From Notamacropus eugenii (Eukaryota > Chordata > Mammalia > Diprotodontia > Macropodidae), in the NCBI RefSeq assembly GCF_028372415.1, contig NC_092872.1, positions 13,730,479 through 13,794,478 on the forward strand: a stretch of DNA of 64,000 nucleotides, written 5' to 3'. This document shows, piece by piece, positions 1 to 12,547 of the stretch (position 1 is the first letter of the stretch; each line of letters starts with the position of its first letter). The position numbers were made by a program, and so were the translations under genes. The notes beneath the pieces were generated by a model. The model searched no databases. It was not told the origin of the DNA and was given only the letters and a program-made list of their open reading frames with translations.

Positions 1-45
1 GTTGAATTGCTAGTTTGGGATGATTTTGCTTTAGGGCTCACGCTT

Positions 46-2511
46 TTTTAAAATATATATATATTTAATTCATTAATTTTTCAGTTCTTAACATTCACTT
101 GCACAAAAATTTGAAACCAAAATTTTCTCCCCATCTCACCCCACCATCCACTACAGGACAGCATGCAGCCCATCCACCCCTTCCTCTAGTCTGTCCTCCC
201 TTCTATTACCCACCTTGCTTCCATCCCCCTTCCCCTCTATTTTCCAGTAGGACAAAATAGATTTCTATAGTTCATTGCCTGTATAGCTTAATTTCCAGTT
301 GCATGCTAAAACAATTTTTAACTTTCATTCTTAATGCTTTGAGGTCCATATTCTCTCCCTATCTCACCACCCACCCTCGTTGAAAAAACAAGCAATTCAG
401 TATAGGTCATCCATGTGTAACAATGCAAAGCACTTCCATAACAGTTATGTTGTAAAAGACTAACCACATTTCCCTCTGTCTTATCCTGCCCTTCATTCAT
501 TCCATTCTCTCCCTTGACCTGTCCTCCCACAATAGTGCTTGCTTCTGATTATCCCTTTCCCCAATTTCTTCTACTATCTTCTGTCTCCAATCCCTCTTGC
601 TTTCGTGCAGGGTAAAATAGATTTCCATATCCAATTGAGTGTATGTTATTTCCTCCTTCAGTCAAGTCCCATGAGAGTAAGGCTCACTTATTTCCTTTCA
701 TTTCTCCCCTTCCCCTCCATAGTAGAAACTCTTCCCTCTTGTATGTGAGATGATTTGCTAATTCTACCTCTTCCTTTATCTCATTCCTAGTATATTGCAT
801 TCATCATTAAATTTTATTTTTTTAGGTATTCTCCCTTCATATTCAGCTCATTTTGTGCCCTCTGTCTTTGTGTATGTATACACATATATATAATTTATAC
901 TATATATACACCTACACATATATACATATATACAAATGCACACACATATATACACATATACACATATATATACAAACCCACACATACATAATACACACAT
1001 AAGTACTTATCAATATACACCTATACACACACACTTACACAAATACATATACATATATATATATGCCCTCTCAGTACTGTAATACTGTAAAAAGTCTCAT
1101 GAGCTTCAAATAACATCTTACCACGTAACAATTTAACCAGTTCAACTTCAATAAGTTCCTTAAATCTTCTCCTTCCTCTTTACCTTTTCATGTTTCTCAT
1201 GATTCTTGTATTTGAAAGTCAAATTTCCTATTGAGCTCTGGTGTTTTTTTCAAGAATGCTTGAAAGCCCTCTATTTCACTGAAATTCAATTTTTTTCCCT
1301 GAAGTATTACTTTTGCTGGGTAGGTGATTCTTCGTTTTAATCCCATCTCCTTTGACCTCTGGAATATCATATTCCAAGTCCTTCCATCCCTAAATATAGA
1401 AGCTACTAAATCCTGTGTTGTCCTGATCATATTTCCACACCACTTGAATTGTTTCTTTCTGGCTGCTTGCAATATTTTCTCCTTGACCTGGGAACTCTGG
1501 AATTTGGGTACAATATTCCTAGGAGTTTTCCTTTTGGCATCTCTTTTAGGAGGTGATCAGTGAATTCTTTCCATTTCCATTTTACCTTCTTGTTCTAGAA
1601 TATTAGGGCAGTTTTCCTTCACAATTTCTCGAAAGATGATGTCTAGGCTTTTTTTTTGACATTGATTTTCAGGTTGACCAATATTTTTTCAATTTTCTCC
1701 CCTGGATCTATTTTCCAGGTTGGTTGTTTTTCCAATGAAATATTTCCCATTGTTTTCCATTTTTCATTCTTTTGCTTTTATTTTATAATTCCTTGGCTTT
1801 TCATGAAGTCATTAGCTTTCATCCATTTCCTATTTCCAGGGATCTGTAAGTTCTCAGTTTCTCCAAGGCAGTACAATGAAGGGAGAGGGGTTTATGCCTC
1901 TTCTGGGCTGAGCTCTGTTCTGAAAGCAACCACAAGCACTCTTTTCTGCCCAGGATCTGCAAGTAGGATTCCCTCTCCAGAGCCTTCACCAGCTACAACA
2001 TGCCAGTGCTCCTCCTCATACGAGGACTGCCACTCAGGACTGAGACCCAGATCAGCTACTCGATTTAACCATGGTTTTTAGGCCAAGAGCTCCAAAAGTG
2101 GATTCTGCTGTTGCAATGGCTGCTTCCATGGGACTGGGCCTGGGACCCGAAGGCATACCCCTCCCACCCAGATGAAACAGCTTTCTCCCTGATTTTGAAA
2201 CATTTTTTGACATTTGTGGGTTGAGAAATCTGGCAACCACAGCTGCTACCCGTGATTCCCCGCCCTGAAGTCTGTCCTGTTCATGTGGCACAGCCAAGGC
2301 TGGTCAAGGCTCACTCTGAGCCCTGTGCTATAGATCTTTCCTGTCAGCTTTCCAGGCTGTCTTGGGCTGAAAATCTCTTTCACTCTGTCATTTCATGGCT
2401 TCTGCTTCTCTAGAATTCATTTAGAGTCATTTGTTGCAGGTATTTTGTGCACTATGGGGGGAGAGCTACTGCAAGTCTGTCTTTCTACTCCACCATCTTG
2501 GCTCCACCTCC
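46..2511 (-). mobile_element. HAL1 (ORF1-only LINE), antisense, internally deleted
   Basis: The T-rich 3' end is at about 46-80, and the 5' end is the antisense 'CACCATCTTGGCTCC' motif at about 2,490-2,511. Frame 1,197-1,472 on the minus strand encodes the ORF1 C-terminal domain, with AARKKQF, RAWN-like and ITYPAK motifs. The coiled-coil part of ORF1 is missing: the sequence jumps near 1,840-1,860 from mid-ORF1 straight to 5' UTR. The right-hand copy has the same jump, so the deletion predates the duplication. No ORF2 is present. An AT/CA-rich microsatellite lies in the 3' part at 860-1,060. Confidence 0.8.
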
Positions 2512-2599
2512 CTCAAACTCATTTCTTAAAGCAATATTTCTGTTATTATAGAAAATGGTCTCTTGATTCTGCTCACATGACTCTACATTTCATGCAAGT

Positions 2600-3340
2600 C
2601 TTTCCAGGCCTTTCAAAAATCAATCAAATCATGATTTCTTGTACCACAGGAGTATTCCATCACAACTATACACCACAAGCACTCCTGCCATTCCCCTTTT
2701 GATGGAGATCCCTGCAATTTCCAGTTCTTTGACACCACAAATAGAATGGCTACAAACATCCTATTCACATTCAAAGGTATAATCACTGTTTGTGAATTTC
2801 CCTCCATTTTATCACTATTTTCACTATTCTGTTTCTCTGCTCCTCTTTTTACCCTGTCCCCGTTACTTTATTTTCTCCCCCTATCCTCCCATTCCCCACT
2901 TCACCCACCCCTCCAAGAGTCCACCCATCCCTTCCTCCAATCTCCATCTACACACCTCTCCAAAATGTCCCATCTATTTCCCCCCACCCTCTTCCATTTC
3001 AATCCACACACCACTCTAAAAGTCTATTCTCCACACTGTCCCAATGCTTTCTCACCTCTCTACATATTCAGAACATTTCTATAACCTTTGAGATATCCAT
3101 GTCCTTTCCTCTCCAATACACATGAGAGGATGGTTCCAACTTTACACAACCTCTGCCTTCACTTGGTTATTCCCCATTTGTTCTTGCCTCCCTTTCACCT
3201 TTTTTTTACCTAACTTTGTTTTTTAGGATTACCCTATTATACATAACTCAGCCACAAGTTTTCTTCACACTAACGTAGGAATGATGACAGTTTTAAGAAT
3301 TCTGATAACATTTTCATGTGTATAATAAGGAAACATGTTG
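2600..3340. repeat. Unclassified interspersed repeat, pyrimidine-rich
   Basis: After a HAL1 5' end comes a stretch with phrases typical of old LINE 3' regions (around 2,650-2,780), followed by CCT/TCC-rich sequence at 2,790-3,180. The frame at 2,746-3,084 is simply translated pyrimidine-rich sequence. Part of the stretch (about 2,050-3,160) is deleted from the right-hand duplicate. Its family was not identified. Confidence 0.3.
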
Positions 3341-3399
3341 ACCTTCATGAGTGATTAATAATCGGTGTTTATTGTTTTCCTTATATTTGTTCTGGATCT

Positions 3400-3640
3400 T
3401 TTAAGTCATATTTTCGAATGAATTCTTATCTTTTTGTTACAAATAACTGGAAGTCTTTCAATTTGTCAAATGACCATTTTTTTTCCTTTCAACTTTATTG
3501 AGTAAGTTGATTTTGGATATGACTTTTGCTCCATCAAATATAATGTTCCAAGACCTACTTTGAGAGTCTTTTGGAGCAGATGTTGCTAAGTCTTCTGAAA
3601 TGCTGACCATATTTTCACAGTATTTCAATTGCAGCTTTTT
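3400..3640 (-). mobile_element. Older HAL1/L1 ORF1 fragment, 3' half, interrupted
   Basis: The minus-strand frame 3,458-3,655 resembles the HAL1 ORF1 C-terminal domain, with degenerate SISEDLATSAPKD and SRSWNIIF motifs. The same element resumes at about 6,373. It is split by the younger HAL1 at 3,641-6,372, so this is a LINE within a LINE. Confidence 0.7.
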
Positions 3641-6372
3641 CTTTTTTTTTTCCAATTTATTTATTAATTTTTGTTTACAACATTCCTTCCCACAAAATTT
3701 TGAGTTCCAAATTTTCTTCCCATCTCTCTCTCCTCACACCCCAGAACACCATGCATTCTGATTACCTCTTCCCCCAATCTACCCTCCCTTTTACCACACT
3801 TCTCCCTTCCCTCATTCCCATCTTCTCTCCTTTCTTTTAGGGCAAGATAGATTTCTATACTTCATTACCTGTATTTCTTATTGCCCATTTACATGCAAAA
3901 CCAATTCTCATTATTTGTTCCTAGAGCTTTGAGTTATAACTTCTTTCCCTTCTTCCCTCCCAACTCGTCCCTATTGAAAAGGCAAGCAATTCAACATGGG
4001 CTATATATGTGTAGTTTTACTAAAGACTTCCATACTAGTCATATTGTGAAAGACTAACTACATTTCCTTCCATCCTATCCTGCCCTCCCATTTATTCTAT
4101 TGTCTCTTTTGACCTTATCCCTCCCCAAAAGTGTTTACTTCTAGTTACCTCTCTCCTCTCATTTCCCTCCCTTCTATCATGCCCCCACACCACACATCCC
4201 CTTATCCCCTACTTTCCTGTAGAGTAAGATACATTTTCATACCAAATTGAGAGTGCATGTTATTCCTCCCTTAAACCAAATGTGATGACAGCAAGTTTCA
4301 CATTTTCCCTCTCACCTTCCCCCTTTCCCCTCCTTTCAAAAAGCTTCTTTTATGAGAGATAATTTGCACCATTCCATTTTTTCCTTTCTCCTCCCAATAT
4401 ATTCGTCTCTCTCCAATTAATTTTATTTTTTACATATCATTCCTTCCTATTCAACTTCCCCTGTGCCATCTGTCTATATGTCTGTGTATAATCCTTCCAA
4501 CTGCCCAAGTACTGAGAAAAGTCTGAAGAGTTACAAATATTCTCTTTCCATGTAGGAATGTAAACAGTTCAGCTTTAGTAAATCCATTGTGATATCTCAT
4601 TCTTGTTTACCTTTTCATGCCTCTCCTGATTTTTGTGTCTGAAAGTCAGATTTTCTATTCAGCTCTGGTCCTTTCATCAAGTATACTTGAAAGTTCTCTT
4701 TGAATAAAAATTTTTCTCCCTGAAGTATTATATTCAGGTTTTTTGAGTAGGTGATTTTTGGTTTTAATTCTACTTCCTTTGATCTCTGGAATATCATATT
4801 CCAAGCCTTTTGATCCCTTCATGTAGAAGCATCCAGATCCTGTATCATCCTGATTGTACTTCCACACTACTTGAATTGTTTCTTTCTGGCTGCTTGCAAT
4901 ATTTTCTCCTTGACCTGGGACTTCTCCAATTTGGCAACAATATTCCTAGAAGTTTTTTTAATCTCTTTCAGGAGGTGATCTGTGAATTCTTTCAATATTT
5001 ATTTTACCCTCTGATTCCAGAATATCTGGGCAGTTTTCCTTGATAATTTCATGACAGATGATGTCTAGGCTCTTTTTTTGATCATGGCTTTTACTTAGTG
5101 CCATAATTTTGAAAATATCTGTCCTGGATATCTTTTTCTAGGTCAGTTGCTTCTCCAGTGAGATATTTCACATTGTCTTCCATTTTTTCTTCTTTGCTTT
5201 TGTTTTATCATTTCTTGGTTTCTCATAAAGTCATTAGCTTCCATCTGCTCCATTCTAATTTTTAAAGAACTATTTTCTTCAATGAGCTTCTGAACCTCTA
5301 TTTAGCTAATTCTGCTTTTTAAAGCATTCTTCCCCTCGTTGACTTTTTGACCCTCTTTTGTCATTTGTGTTAGTCTATTTTTAAAGGTGTTAATTTCTTC
5401 AGGATTTTTTGGGGTCTCCTTTAGCAAGCTGGTGACTCGCTTTTCTTGTATTGCTCTCCTTTCTCTTCCCAATTTTTTCTCCACCTCTTTCACTTGATAT
5501 TGGATATCCTTTTTGAGCTCTTATAAGACCTGAGATGATAGCATATTGACTTTCCAGGTTTTGGAGGTAGAATTCTTGACTTTGAGGTCTTCCTCTTATG
5601 GTATGCATTCTGCCTCCTCATCTGAAAGGATGGAAGAAAATTTCCACTCACCAAGAAAGTAACTTTCAATTGTCCTATCCTTTTTCAAATTTTTGGTCAT
5701 TTTCCTAGCCACTTACTTGGCTTCTGAGTTTTGTCAAGAGGAGGGTATACTCTGTTGACCTGTCACTTCTCAGTTCCTCCAAGGTGGCACAATCAAGGGA
5801 GAAGAGTTTACTCCCATCCTAGCCTGTGCTGTGGTCTGTGAACAGGGTTCCCTCCACACAGCTTCCACCAGCTCCACCATGCCAGCCCTCCTCCTCACCC
5901 CAGGGTTGCCCCTCAGACCTGAGATCCAGAGTAGCTGCTCAATTTCCCCAGGGTCTTTAGACCAAGGCTGCAATAAGAGAAGCTGCAGCTTCTTGGGGCC
6001 AGGGCTACACTGTTGTTTTCCCTTCTCACCCAAGTAAAAGAGCTTTCCACTTGACCTTTGAAGCTGTCTTTGGCATTTGTGAGTTGAGGAATCTGGGATA
6101 TGAAGCTGCTGCTGGTGGTTCCTTGAAACCTGTTCCACTCCTGTCCTTGCTGGGCTACAACCAAGGCTGCACTGCACTCCACTCTGCACCCAGGTGTGAT
6201 AGAGCTTTCCTGTTGGCCTTCCAGGCTAGAAATCCTCTTAACTCTGTCATTTTTTGCTTCTGCTGCTCTAGAATTTGTGGATAGTCATTTTTTTACAGGT
6301 ATTTTATAGACTTTAGGGGTCAGTTAAGAGTAGATCCATCCTTCTATTCCTCCATCTTGGGTCCACTGCCTC
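3641..6372 (-). mobile_element. HAL1, antisense, nearly full length, nested
   Basis: It has a T-run 3' end at 3,641-3,651 and a 5' end 'CCTCCATCTTGGGTCCACTGCCTC' region at about 6,349-6,372 (shown only to mark the boundary). ORF1 remnants are seen antisense at 4,615-4,797 (C-terminal domain) and 5,302-5,608 (coiled coil), with frameshifts. There is no ORF2. A target duplication around CAATGGTCTTTTTCTT is clear at 6,372-6,387; its partner near 3,625-3,642 is degraded but better kept in the right-hand copy at about 50,454. Confidence 0.8.
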
Positions 6373-7060
6373 AATGGTCTTTTTCTTGTTGCTGGCAATA
6401 TTTTCTACTGAACCTAGGAGTTTGGAAATCTAACTATGTCATTCCTGTAAGTTTTCATGTAAGGATCTCTTTCAAGTGGTAAGTGGAAGATTTTTTCTCT
6501 TTCTCCATTACCCTCTTGTTCTAGAAGTTCAGGGCCATTTTCATTGAAAACTTTTTGTGATATTGTATGTCGATTCCTTTTTTGGTCACAACTCCCATGT
6601 AGTCTAACAAGTCCTATATTGTCTCTCCTCCATGAATTCTCCAGTCTGTTGTTTTTCTAATGAGATACTTCAGATTCTTTCCATTTTTCAAGTTTTGTGA
6701 TTTTTGTGGTGTCTCATAATGTCATTCCATTCCTCTTGCCCCATTCTAACCTTAAAAGTCATGTTCTTCCATACGTTGTTTAACCTCTTTTTAAAAAATG
6801 CTTAACTTTCTTTTCATAATTGTCACAGATTACTTTTAGTTTTTTTCCTTGATCTCTCTTGCTTGATGTCTAATTTCCTTTTAAGTTCTTCCATGAACTC
6901 TTTTTGGGGCTTATGAAGATTTGATATTATTCTTTGTGGATAAAAGTGGTTTTTCATTTACCTCATTATTTTCCTGTGAAAATCAAACCCAGAGCTTCTT
7001 TTAAATCAAAATAGGTATGTATACTCAGGATCTTTTTCCTTTCTAACTCATTTTTATTTT
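6373..7060 (-). mobile_element. Older HAL1/L1 fragment, 5' half of the interrupted copy
   Basis: Antisense sequence resumes exactly where 3,640 stopped, beginning in the conserved region for 'LQAARKK' and continuing into the coiled-coil-coding part. Many indels leave no long open frame. It is more degraded than the neighbouring HAL1 copies, in line with being the older host of the nested insertion. Confidence 0.65.
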
Positions 7061-7099
7061 ATCAATTTGTTATTAGTATTCGGTTTGTTATTAAATCAG

Positions 7100-7737
7100 A
7101 GAGCATTCTGTGAAGATGGTGGAGTAGGGTCAAAATTTTGAGGCATCCCAGATTTCCAGCCCAAATAGACAGAAAATCACCATTAAATGAATGTAGATCA
7201 GCAAAAATAAACAGGTGAAGCAACTGTTGTTCTGAGACAAGTTTAGAGCACCTGAGAAATGATAGGACTTCCAGGGGCTGAGGTTTGGTCTGTGGGAAGT
7301 GTATGCACCTCCAGGCCAACTTCACTGAATGGACAAGCAAGACTACAGCGGCTCTGTGGGGAAGGGAACTCAGTCTCAGGAAATTTCACCTCAACTTCTG
7401 CCTCAGAGTCTCAAGTGCTTTCACCTCAGGAACTTCAACCTCACTAACTTTCATCTAATGAACAGCAGAAGCTGACTTGGAAAAAGATCAAAGGACTGCC
7501 CCACCCCTAGCTGTCTTCAGAAGCCAGGTCTGGTAGTACTGACAAAAGTGATCCAGGCCTAAGCTTGTTGAGGGTGGGAGGAGCTCACACACTGCATGTG
7601 AGTGTGGTACCCAGAGGGACAAAGAACACTTTGGGAACAACGTGGCTGGGGGTCATAACAGTGGCTTAGGGGAGGAGACGAGTCTTAGAAGTTGAACCTA
7701 AACAGAATACAGGAAACAACAGTAGGGAAAACCAGAG
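7100..7737 (+). mobile_element. L1/HAL1 5' UTR fragment, sense orientation
   Basis: 'GAAGATGGTGGAGTAGGG' near 7,112 is the typical 5' start of this LINE group, here on the + strand. About 630 bp of GC-richer 5' UTR-like sequence follows and ends abruptly where the inverted-repeat arm begins at 7,738. No ORF1 follows, so only the 5' end survives. Confidence 0.55.
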
Positions 7738-10661
7738 GCCCAAGGCAAAATTACCCAAAACTAGCTATTCAAACTTAATTAACAACAAGCTACTAAAAAT
7801 AACACAGTCAACACTTAAATGTGAATTTACTGTCCCTTTGACTAGTGGCAAGAGCACTAGGCTAAGAGAGGCAGATGTCCTAGTGTCAAGCTTTGGCAAT
7901 TACTGTCTGAGGAGTTTATGTGAGATAAGGTGTGTGTGTGTGTGTATATGTGCATATATGTACGTATATATGCATATATTTAAACACTTCAGAAGCATAC
8001 TACATTAATTTTATCTGCTATTATTCATGAGAGAAAAGTACAGTGTTTCCCTATTGTTCAGGCTTTACATGTTACAATAAGAGCAACATGTATATTGTTG
8101 AGATAATTGCAAGAGGGTTTGAGGGCTTGGGTGGGTGACTGAAGCATTTCATGGAGGATGCTGACCCCAGCTGCAGTAGAATTCTGCAACAGAAAAGCAA
8201 TACATTGTTAGGTCATTTTTAATCCATCCATCCCTCTTTCTTTACCTTGCTCAATACCCTGTTCCATTACCACCAGCTCCCTGTGGAAAAACTGTCCAGG
8301 CTTGGAGTGAAAGAGCAGCTTGGCCTCCACACTTTCCTTTATCCTTCCTGATAACCCAAACTTGACAACTTGGAAAAATCACAAAAGTTTCTTCAGTCTG
8401 TTTTCTACTCTAGAAAACTGAGAGAATCAGACTTGGGTTACCAACCTCACATGACTCGGTTGAATTCCATTCAGTTCAGCTTTTTCAGAAAAGTTGTTTG
8501 AAAATAAAATCTGGATTTCAAGAAAACAGCTGAAAATATGGAAATAAAAGGCTTCAATTCAGAGATGGAAAGCATCTAAGAAAGCTCAATAAGATTTTAG
8601 GCACCTGTTCCTGTCCTTACTCTTTCTTCTTTGCAGAGAGGAGGGACAACGGCTATGACATGATGCCTATAACACCATTTTTCAATAATTGGGGTAGTTT
8701 TGTTGAAGTTTTTTCCCCTTGAATTATTTTTATTTTATAAAGGTTGACTTCATGGAAGGAGGGAAGTGGAAAGCATTGTGAAATACAGTTCATAGAAAAA
8801 ATATTAAGTGTCAGCATTTCATTTCAAAACTCATGAGGCAAGGAGAGGAGTGAGAGAATACATGTGATTACAGTCTGGTTAATTTAATCCACTTGACAAG
8901 GCAGGTACGGGTGATGCTGTGTATTCACTAAGCTAGAGACCATAAACTGTGGTTGGCTATAGGAGCACATCCATTACATATATGTATTTAGACACATGTT
9001 CACTTCTCCTTGGAAAATCTAAACTCTTCAAAGGAGTTTCTGAATAGTTGGGCAACTGTTTCATTTTTGCTTTCTGGCACAAATGACTAGCAGAGCAGTT
9101 TGCTCAGAATATGTTTTCCATAAAGGTCTTTGAAATTGAATTCATGTAATCATATGATCTCAGAGTTAAAGAAGAGCTCAGTTCATCTAACCAATACCTG
9201 AAGAGGAATTCCTTTCATCTCACTCCCTACAAAGACCATGCAACCCTTGCTTAAAGCCCTCTAAGGATCATCTCTACAGAACACGAGTACTCTACCCAGC
9301 CTGGCTATTGTCATCTGAACATCTCCTTCTGCACTAAATTGTCATCTATCCCTGCAATCCTCCAGGGATCACCTGAAAGTTCATTCCCTTGTAGTGCTGC
9401 CTATTTCTCACAATCTAAGGTCCACAGGCTGCAAGAGGAAAAGCACTGCTGTGGGGTAGTTTCAACCACCGTTCCTTTATGCCCGAAATTCCACACACTG
9501 CCCTTTCTCTTTGGTCACACTCTGAGTCAAACCATTCTGGAGCATCTTGGGTGAGAAACCAACCTGAAAATTCTCCTGACCTGGCATTCCCTATGGAGAC
9601 ACTGTTTCATGGGGATTTGATACACACTGAGACCTTGCAAGATGGCATCATTTCCTGTGTGGAAGTCTCTTCTGAAAGGCAGGAGAATTGGGTCATTCAT
9701 GGACATTCTACATTGGCCTATCAAGAGGTAGGAGATTTTCTTCATTGACGATTTAGTGGGAACTTTTCTGGGGTTTTTAATTTGTCAAACTGAGTGCTTA
9801 TTTTGTGCTCCACCTTGAGACTGTGGACTGCCTCCTTGTTGCTTTCTGTTTAGGTCATGTGGCCCCTGGAAATGATCCAGTGCCTTTGACTTTGGCCATT
9901 CCAGGAGCAAGGAGTGAATTCCCCAATCTGAATACCAGGCATCAGGGAATCCAGGCTGGGGGTCACAGCCAACTAAGCAGAGAAATCCTGAGGAGCAATG
10001 ATCTGGGAACCATATCCCAGCAAGGCTTTAGATTTGAACTTGGTGGATTAATGTTACATAGGAACTAAGTTCTACTGTGAACTTCACTTCCTTCTCCAGG
10101 GACAGGTGGCATGTGCCTGAGGGTGAGGACTCCCAAGTATTGAGTGGAATGTTGGTATGTTTCTTTTTGCTGTGTCTTTGAAGTAAACATCCCTGTGTCA
10201 TAGCTAATGGGGATATGAAGTGTTTACATGGAAATGGGTTACTAGTCCCTGGACCCATAATAACTGGGGTAACTTATTGCACACCAAAGTTGATGGCTCA
10301 AAAGAGAAACACATCAGTGTACTGGAGAGGCCAACTGAATGCAATATAACTGCTGTTGCCCTCAGAGTAGGGCCAGAACTGTTCGGTTACCATATCCTGT
10401 CACAATAAGAATATCCACTCAGACGTTCCCAACATGAAAAGCAAGAACAGGGACAGTGGGGCATTAACAGAGGATCAGGGAAGGCTCACAGAAGTTGGAG
10501 GAGAATTTAGCTTTGGGGAAGACAAGGAATCTGAGAGGAAGAACTGAAGAGGGACTGAACTCCAGGCACAGGGGATAGCCTGGGTAGGTAATCGAATGAC
10601 ATGCAAGGTACAATTCAGTTTGGGGAACTGGGTGAGGATTTCAGTTTTGCTAGAATGCAGA
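7738..10661 (+). repeat. Left inverted-repeat arm, distal part, non-coding
   Basis: Low-copy DNA whose reverse complement is at about 40,885-45,215. It includes a short GT/TA microsatellite at 7,929-7,985. Short open frames on both strands (for example 9,527-9,745 and 10,028-10,258) have inverted-arm counterparts, but they carry no recognised domain and start or stop at different places in the two arms. I read them as chance frames. Confidence 0.7.
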
Positions 10662-10912
10662 CTTGATGCTGTTTAGTCATTTCCTAAATGCCTGACTCTG
10701 CATGACTCTATTTGGGTTATTTTTGGCAAAGATACTAGAGGGGTTTGCTATTACCTTCTCTACTTCATTTTACAGAGGAGGAATCTGAGACAAACAAGGA
10801 TAAGTGACTTGCCTAGGGTCACTCAACTAGTAAGTGTCTGTGCTCTGACTTGAAAACAGGTCCTCCTGATTCCAAGCTTGGCTCTCTATGGGCTGCACCA
10901 CCTAGCTGCCCC
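10662..10912 (-). mobile_element. Marsupial tRNA/MIR-type SINE, antisense
   Basis: It ends on the + strand with 'CTGCACCACCTAGCTGCCCC', the reverse complement of the usual head. Antisense 'AAGTGACTTGCCTAGGGTCAC' and 'CATTTTACAGAGGAGGAA' motifs are present. The orthologous SINE is in both other arms (40,631-40,885 and 53,336-53,583), so it predates all the duplications. Confidence 0.85.
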
Positions 10913-11070
10913 AACATGCAAAGTATATTAACTTAATTGAAGGAGTATCCGATAAACATGAAATGCTCTCAAGCTGGCCCAGGAGGCAGGGAGACCTGGG
11001 TTCAAGTCTTGCCTCTCACAAAGACTGGCTGCATCACACTAGACAAGCAGCTCAGTGCCTGTTCGAATTA

Positions 11071-12110
11071 TTTTTTAATTAATTAATTTTTAGTTATCAA
11101 CATTCATTTCCACATTTGAATTCCTAATTTTCTCCCCATCTCTCCCCTCCCTACACCCCAAGACACCATGAACTCTGATTACCCCCTGTCACAATCTGCC
11201 CTCTCTTCTACCACATCTCTCCCTTCCCTTGTCCCCATCTCCTCTATTTTCTTGGAGGGCAAGATAGATTTCTATACCCCCATTACCTGCATTTATTATT
11301 TCTCACTTACATGTAATAACAATTTTTAACAATCATTTTTCAAACTTTGAGTTCCAACTTCTCTCCCTTTCTCCCTCCACACCCATCCCCACTGAAAAGA
11401 CAAGCAATTCCAAATAGGGTATACATGTGTAGTTATGCAAAAGACTTCCATAACAGTCATGCTATGAAAGACTAGCTATATTTCGCTCCATCCGATCCTG
11501 CCCACTATTTATTTTATTCTCTCTTTTGACCTTGTCCCTCCCCAAAAGTGTTTACTTCTAATTACCACCTCCTCCCACTTGCCCTTCCTTCTATGATCAC
11601 CCCCACCCTGCTTATCCCTTTCTCCCCTACTTTCCTGTAGTGGAAGATACATTTTCATACCAAATTGAGTGAGCATGTCATTCCTTCCTTAAGCCAAATG
11701 TGATGAGAGTATGCTTCACTTTTTCCCTTTCACCTAAGTACCTTTCCCCTCCATTAAAAATCTTTTTCTTGCCTCTCTTATGACAGATAATTTGTCCCAT
11801 TCCATTTCTTCCTTTCTCCTCCCATTATATTTCTCTCTCACCCCAACATTTTATTTTTTTTAGATATCATTCCTTCCCATTCAACTCACCCTGTGCCCTC
11901 TATCTATATGTGTCTAATTCCTCCAACTACCCAAATATTGAAACAAGTCTCAGGAGTTACAAATATTATCTTTCCATGTAGCAATGTAAACAGTTCAACT
12001 CAAGTAAGTCCTTATGATTTCTCTTTTCTGTTTCCATTTTCATCCTTCTCTTGATTCTTGTGTTTGAAAATCAAATTTTCTATTCACTTCTGGTCTTCTC
12101 ATCAAGAATG
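11071..12110 (-). mobile_element. HAL1, antisense, 3' part (split by ERV)
   Basis: The T-rich 3' end starts just after GAATTA at 11,065-11,070. This part covers the 3' UTR and the last codons of ORF1. It continues at 18,604 after the ERV. The undisturbed paralog is 53,743-56,360. The inverted arm near 40,450 has no insertion here, so this HAL1 came after the inverted duplication. Confidence 0.85.
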
Positions 12111-12116
12111 CTTGAA
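12111..12116. repeat. ERV target-site duplication, copy 1 (CTTGAA)
   Basis: The hexamer directly abuts the TG end of the LTR at 12,117 and recurs at 18,598-18,603. A 6-bp duplication is usual for betaretrovirus-like integration. Confidence 0.92.
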
Positions 12117-12528
12117 TGCCCGGGGTGACTCCCGGGCCTTCGCCTTCTACTTACCTATCCCCGGTCTTCGGACGTCTCCGGCCCCTCTCCTGGTTGGGTG
12201 AGGGGAATTCCTTCTCCTTGTTGGGGGAGGGGAATAAACAGGCAGAGCACCCGAAAGGAGTTGCAGCCAGCAAGCTTTATTCCGTTTCCTCTCTCTCAGC
12301 TCTCGTGGTCATCCCCTTTTATTATCCTCTGTCTCCTCCCCCCGTACCTCCCATGGGCGGGCGAGCTCCTCCCAAGTGCCTCCCCGTGGGTGGAGCCAGC
12401 CTGTTACCAGGGCCATCCCAGTACCCCGTGGCTTGCTAGAACAGCTAGCCTGCCACGTAAGCAGGTTCGGACCCTCAGGTGTTTCACGGTCCTCAGGGGA
12501 GACCCCGGTCCAGAGCTGTCCCCCAACA
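12117..12528 (-). mobile_element. ERV 3' LTR (in element sense)
   Basis: 412 bp, preceded on the minus strand by the polypurine tract. TATA-like sequence is at 12,315-12,325 and AATAAA at 12,276-12,281. The open frames called across it on either strand (for example 12,198-12,824) are LTR sequence read through and are not genes. Confidence 0.93.
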
Positions 12529-12547
12529 TCTCCCCCTTTTTGTTTTA
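12529..12547 (-). promoter_or_regulatory. ERV 3' polypurine tract
   Basis: The minus-strand purine run AAAACAAAAAGGGGGAGA directly abuts the TG of the 3' LTR. It is the primer site for plus-strand synthesis. Confidence 0.88.

Noticed and set aside
2746..3084. 112-codon + strand frame rich in P, S, L and F
   Set aside because: Translated pyrimidine-rich repeat DNA without domains; partly deleted in the paralog.
5770..6284. Several overlapping frames on both strands around 6 kb
   Set aside because: GC-richer 5' UTR of an antisense HAL1. Frames differ in the right-hand paralog (52,600-53,289).
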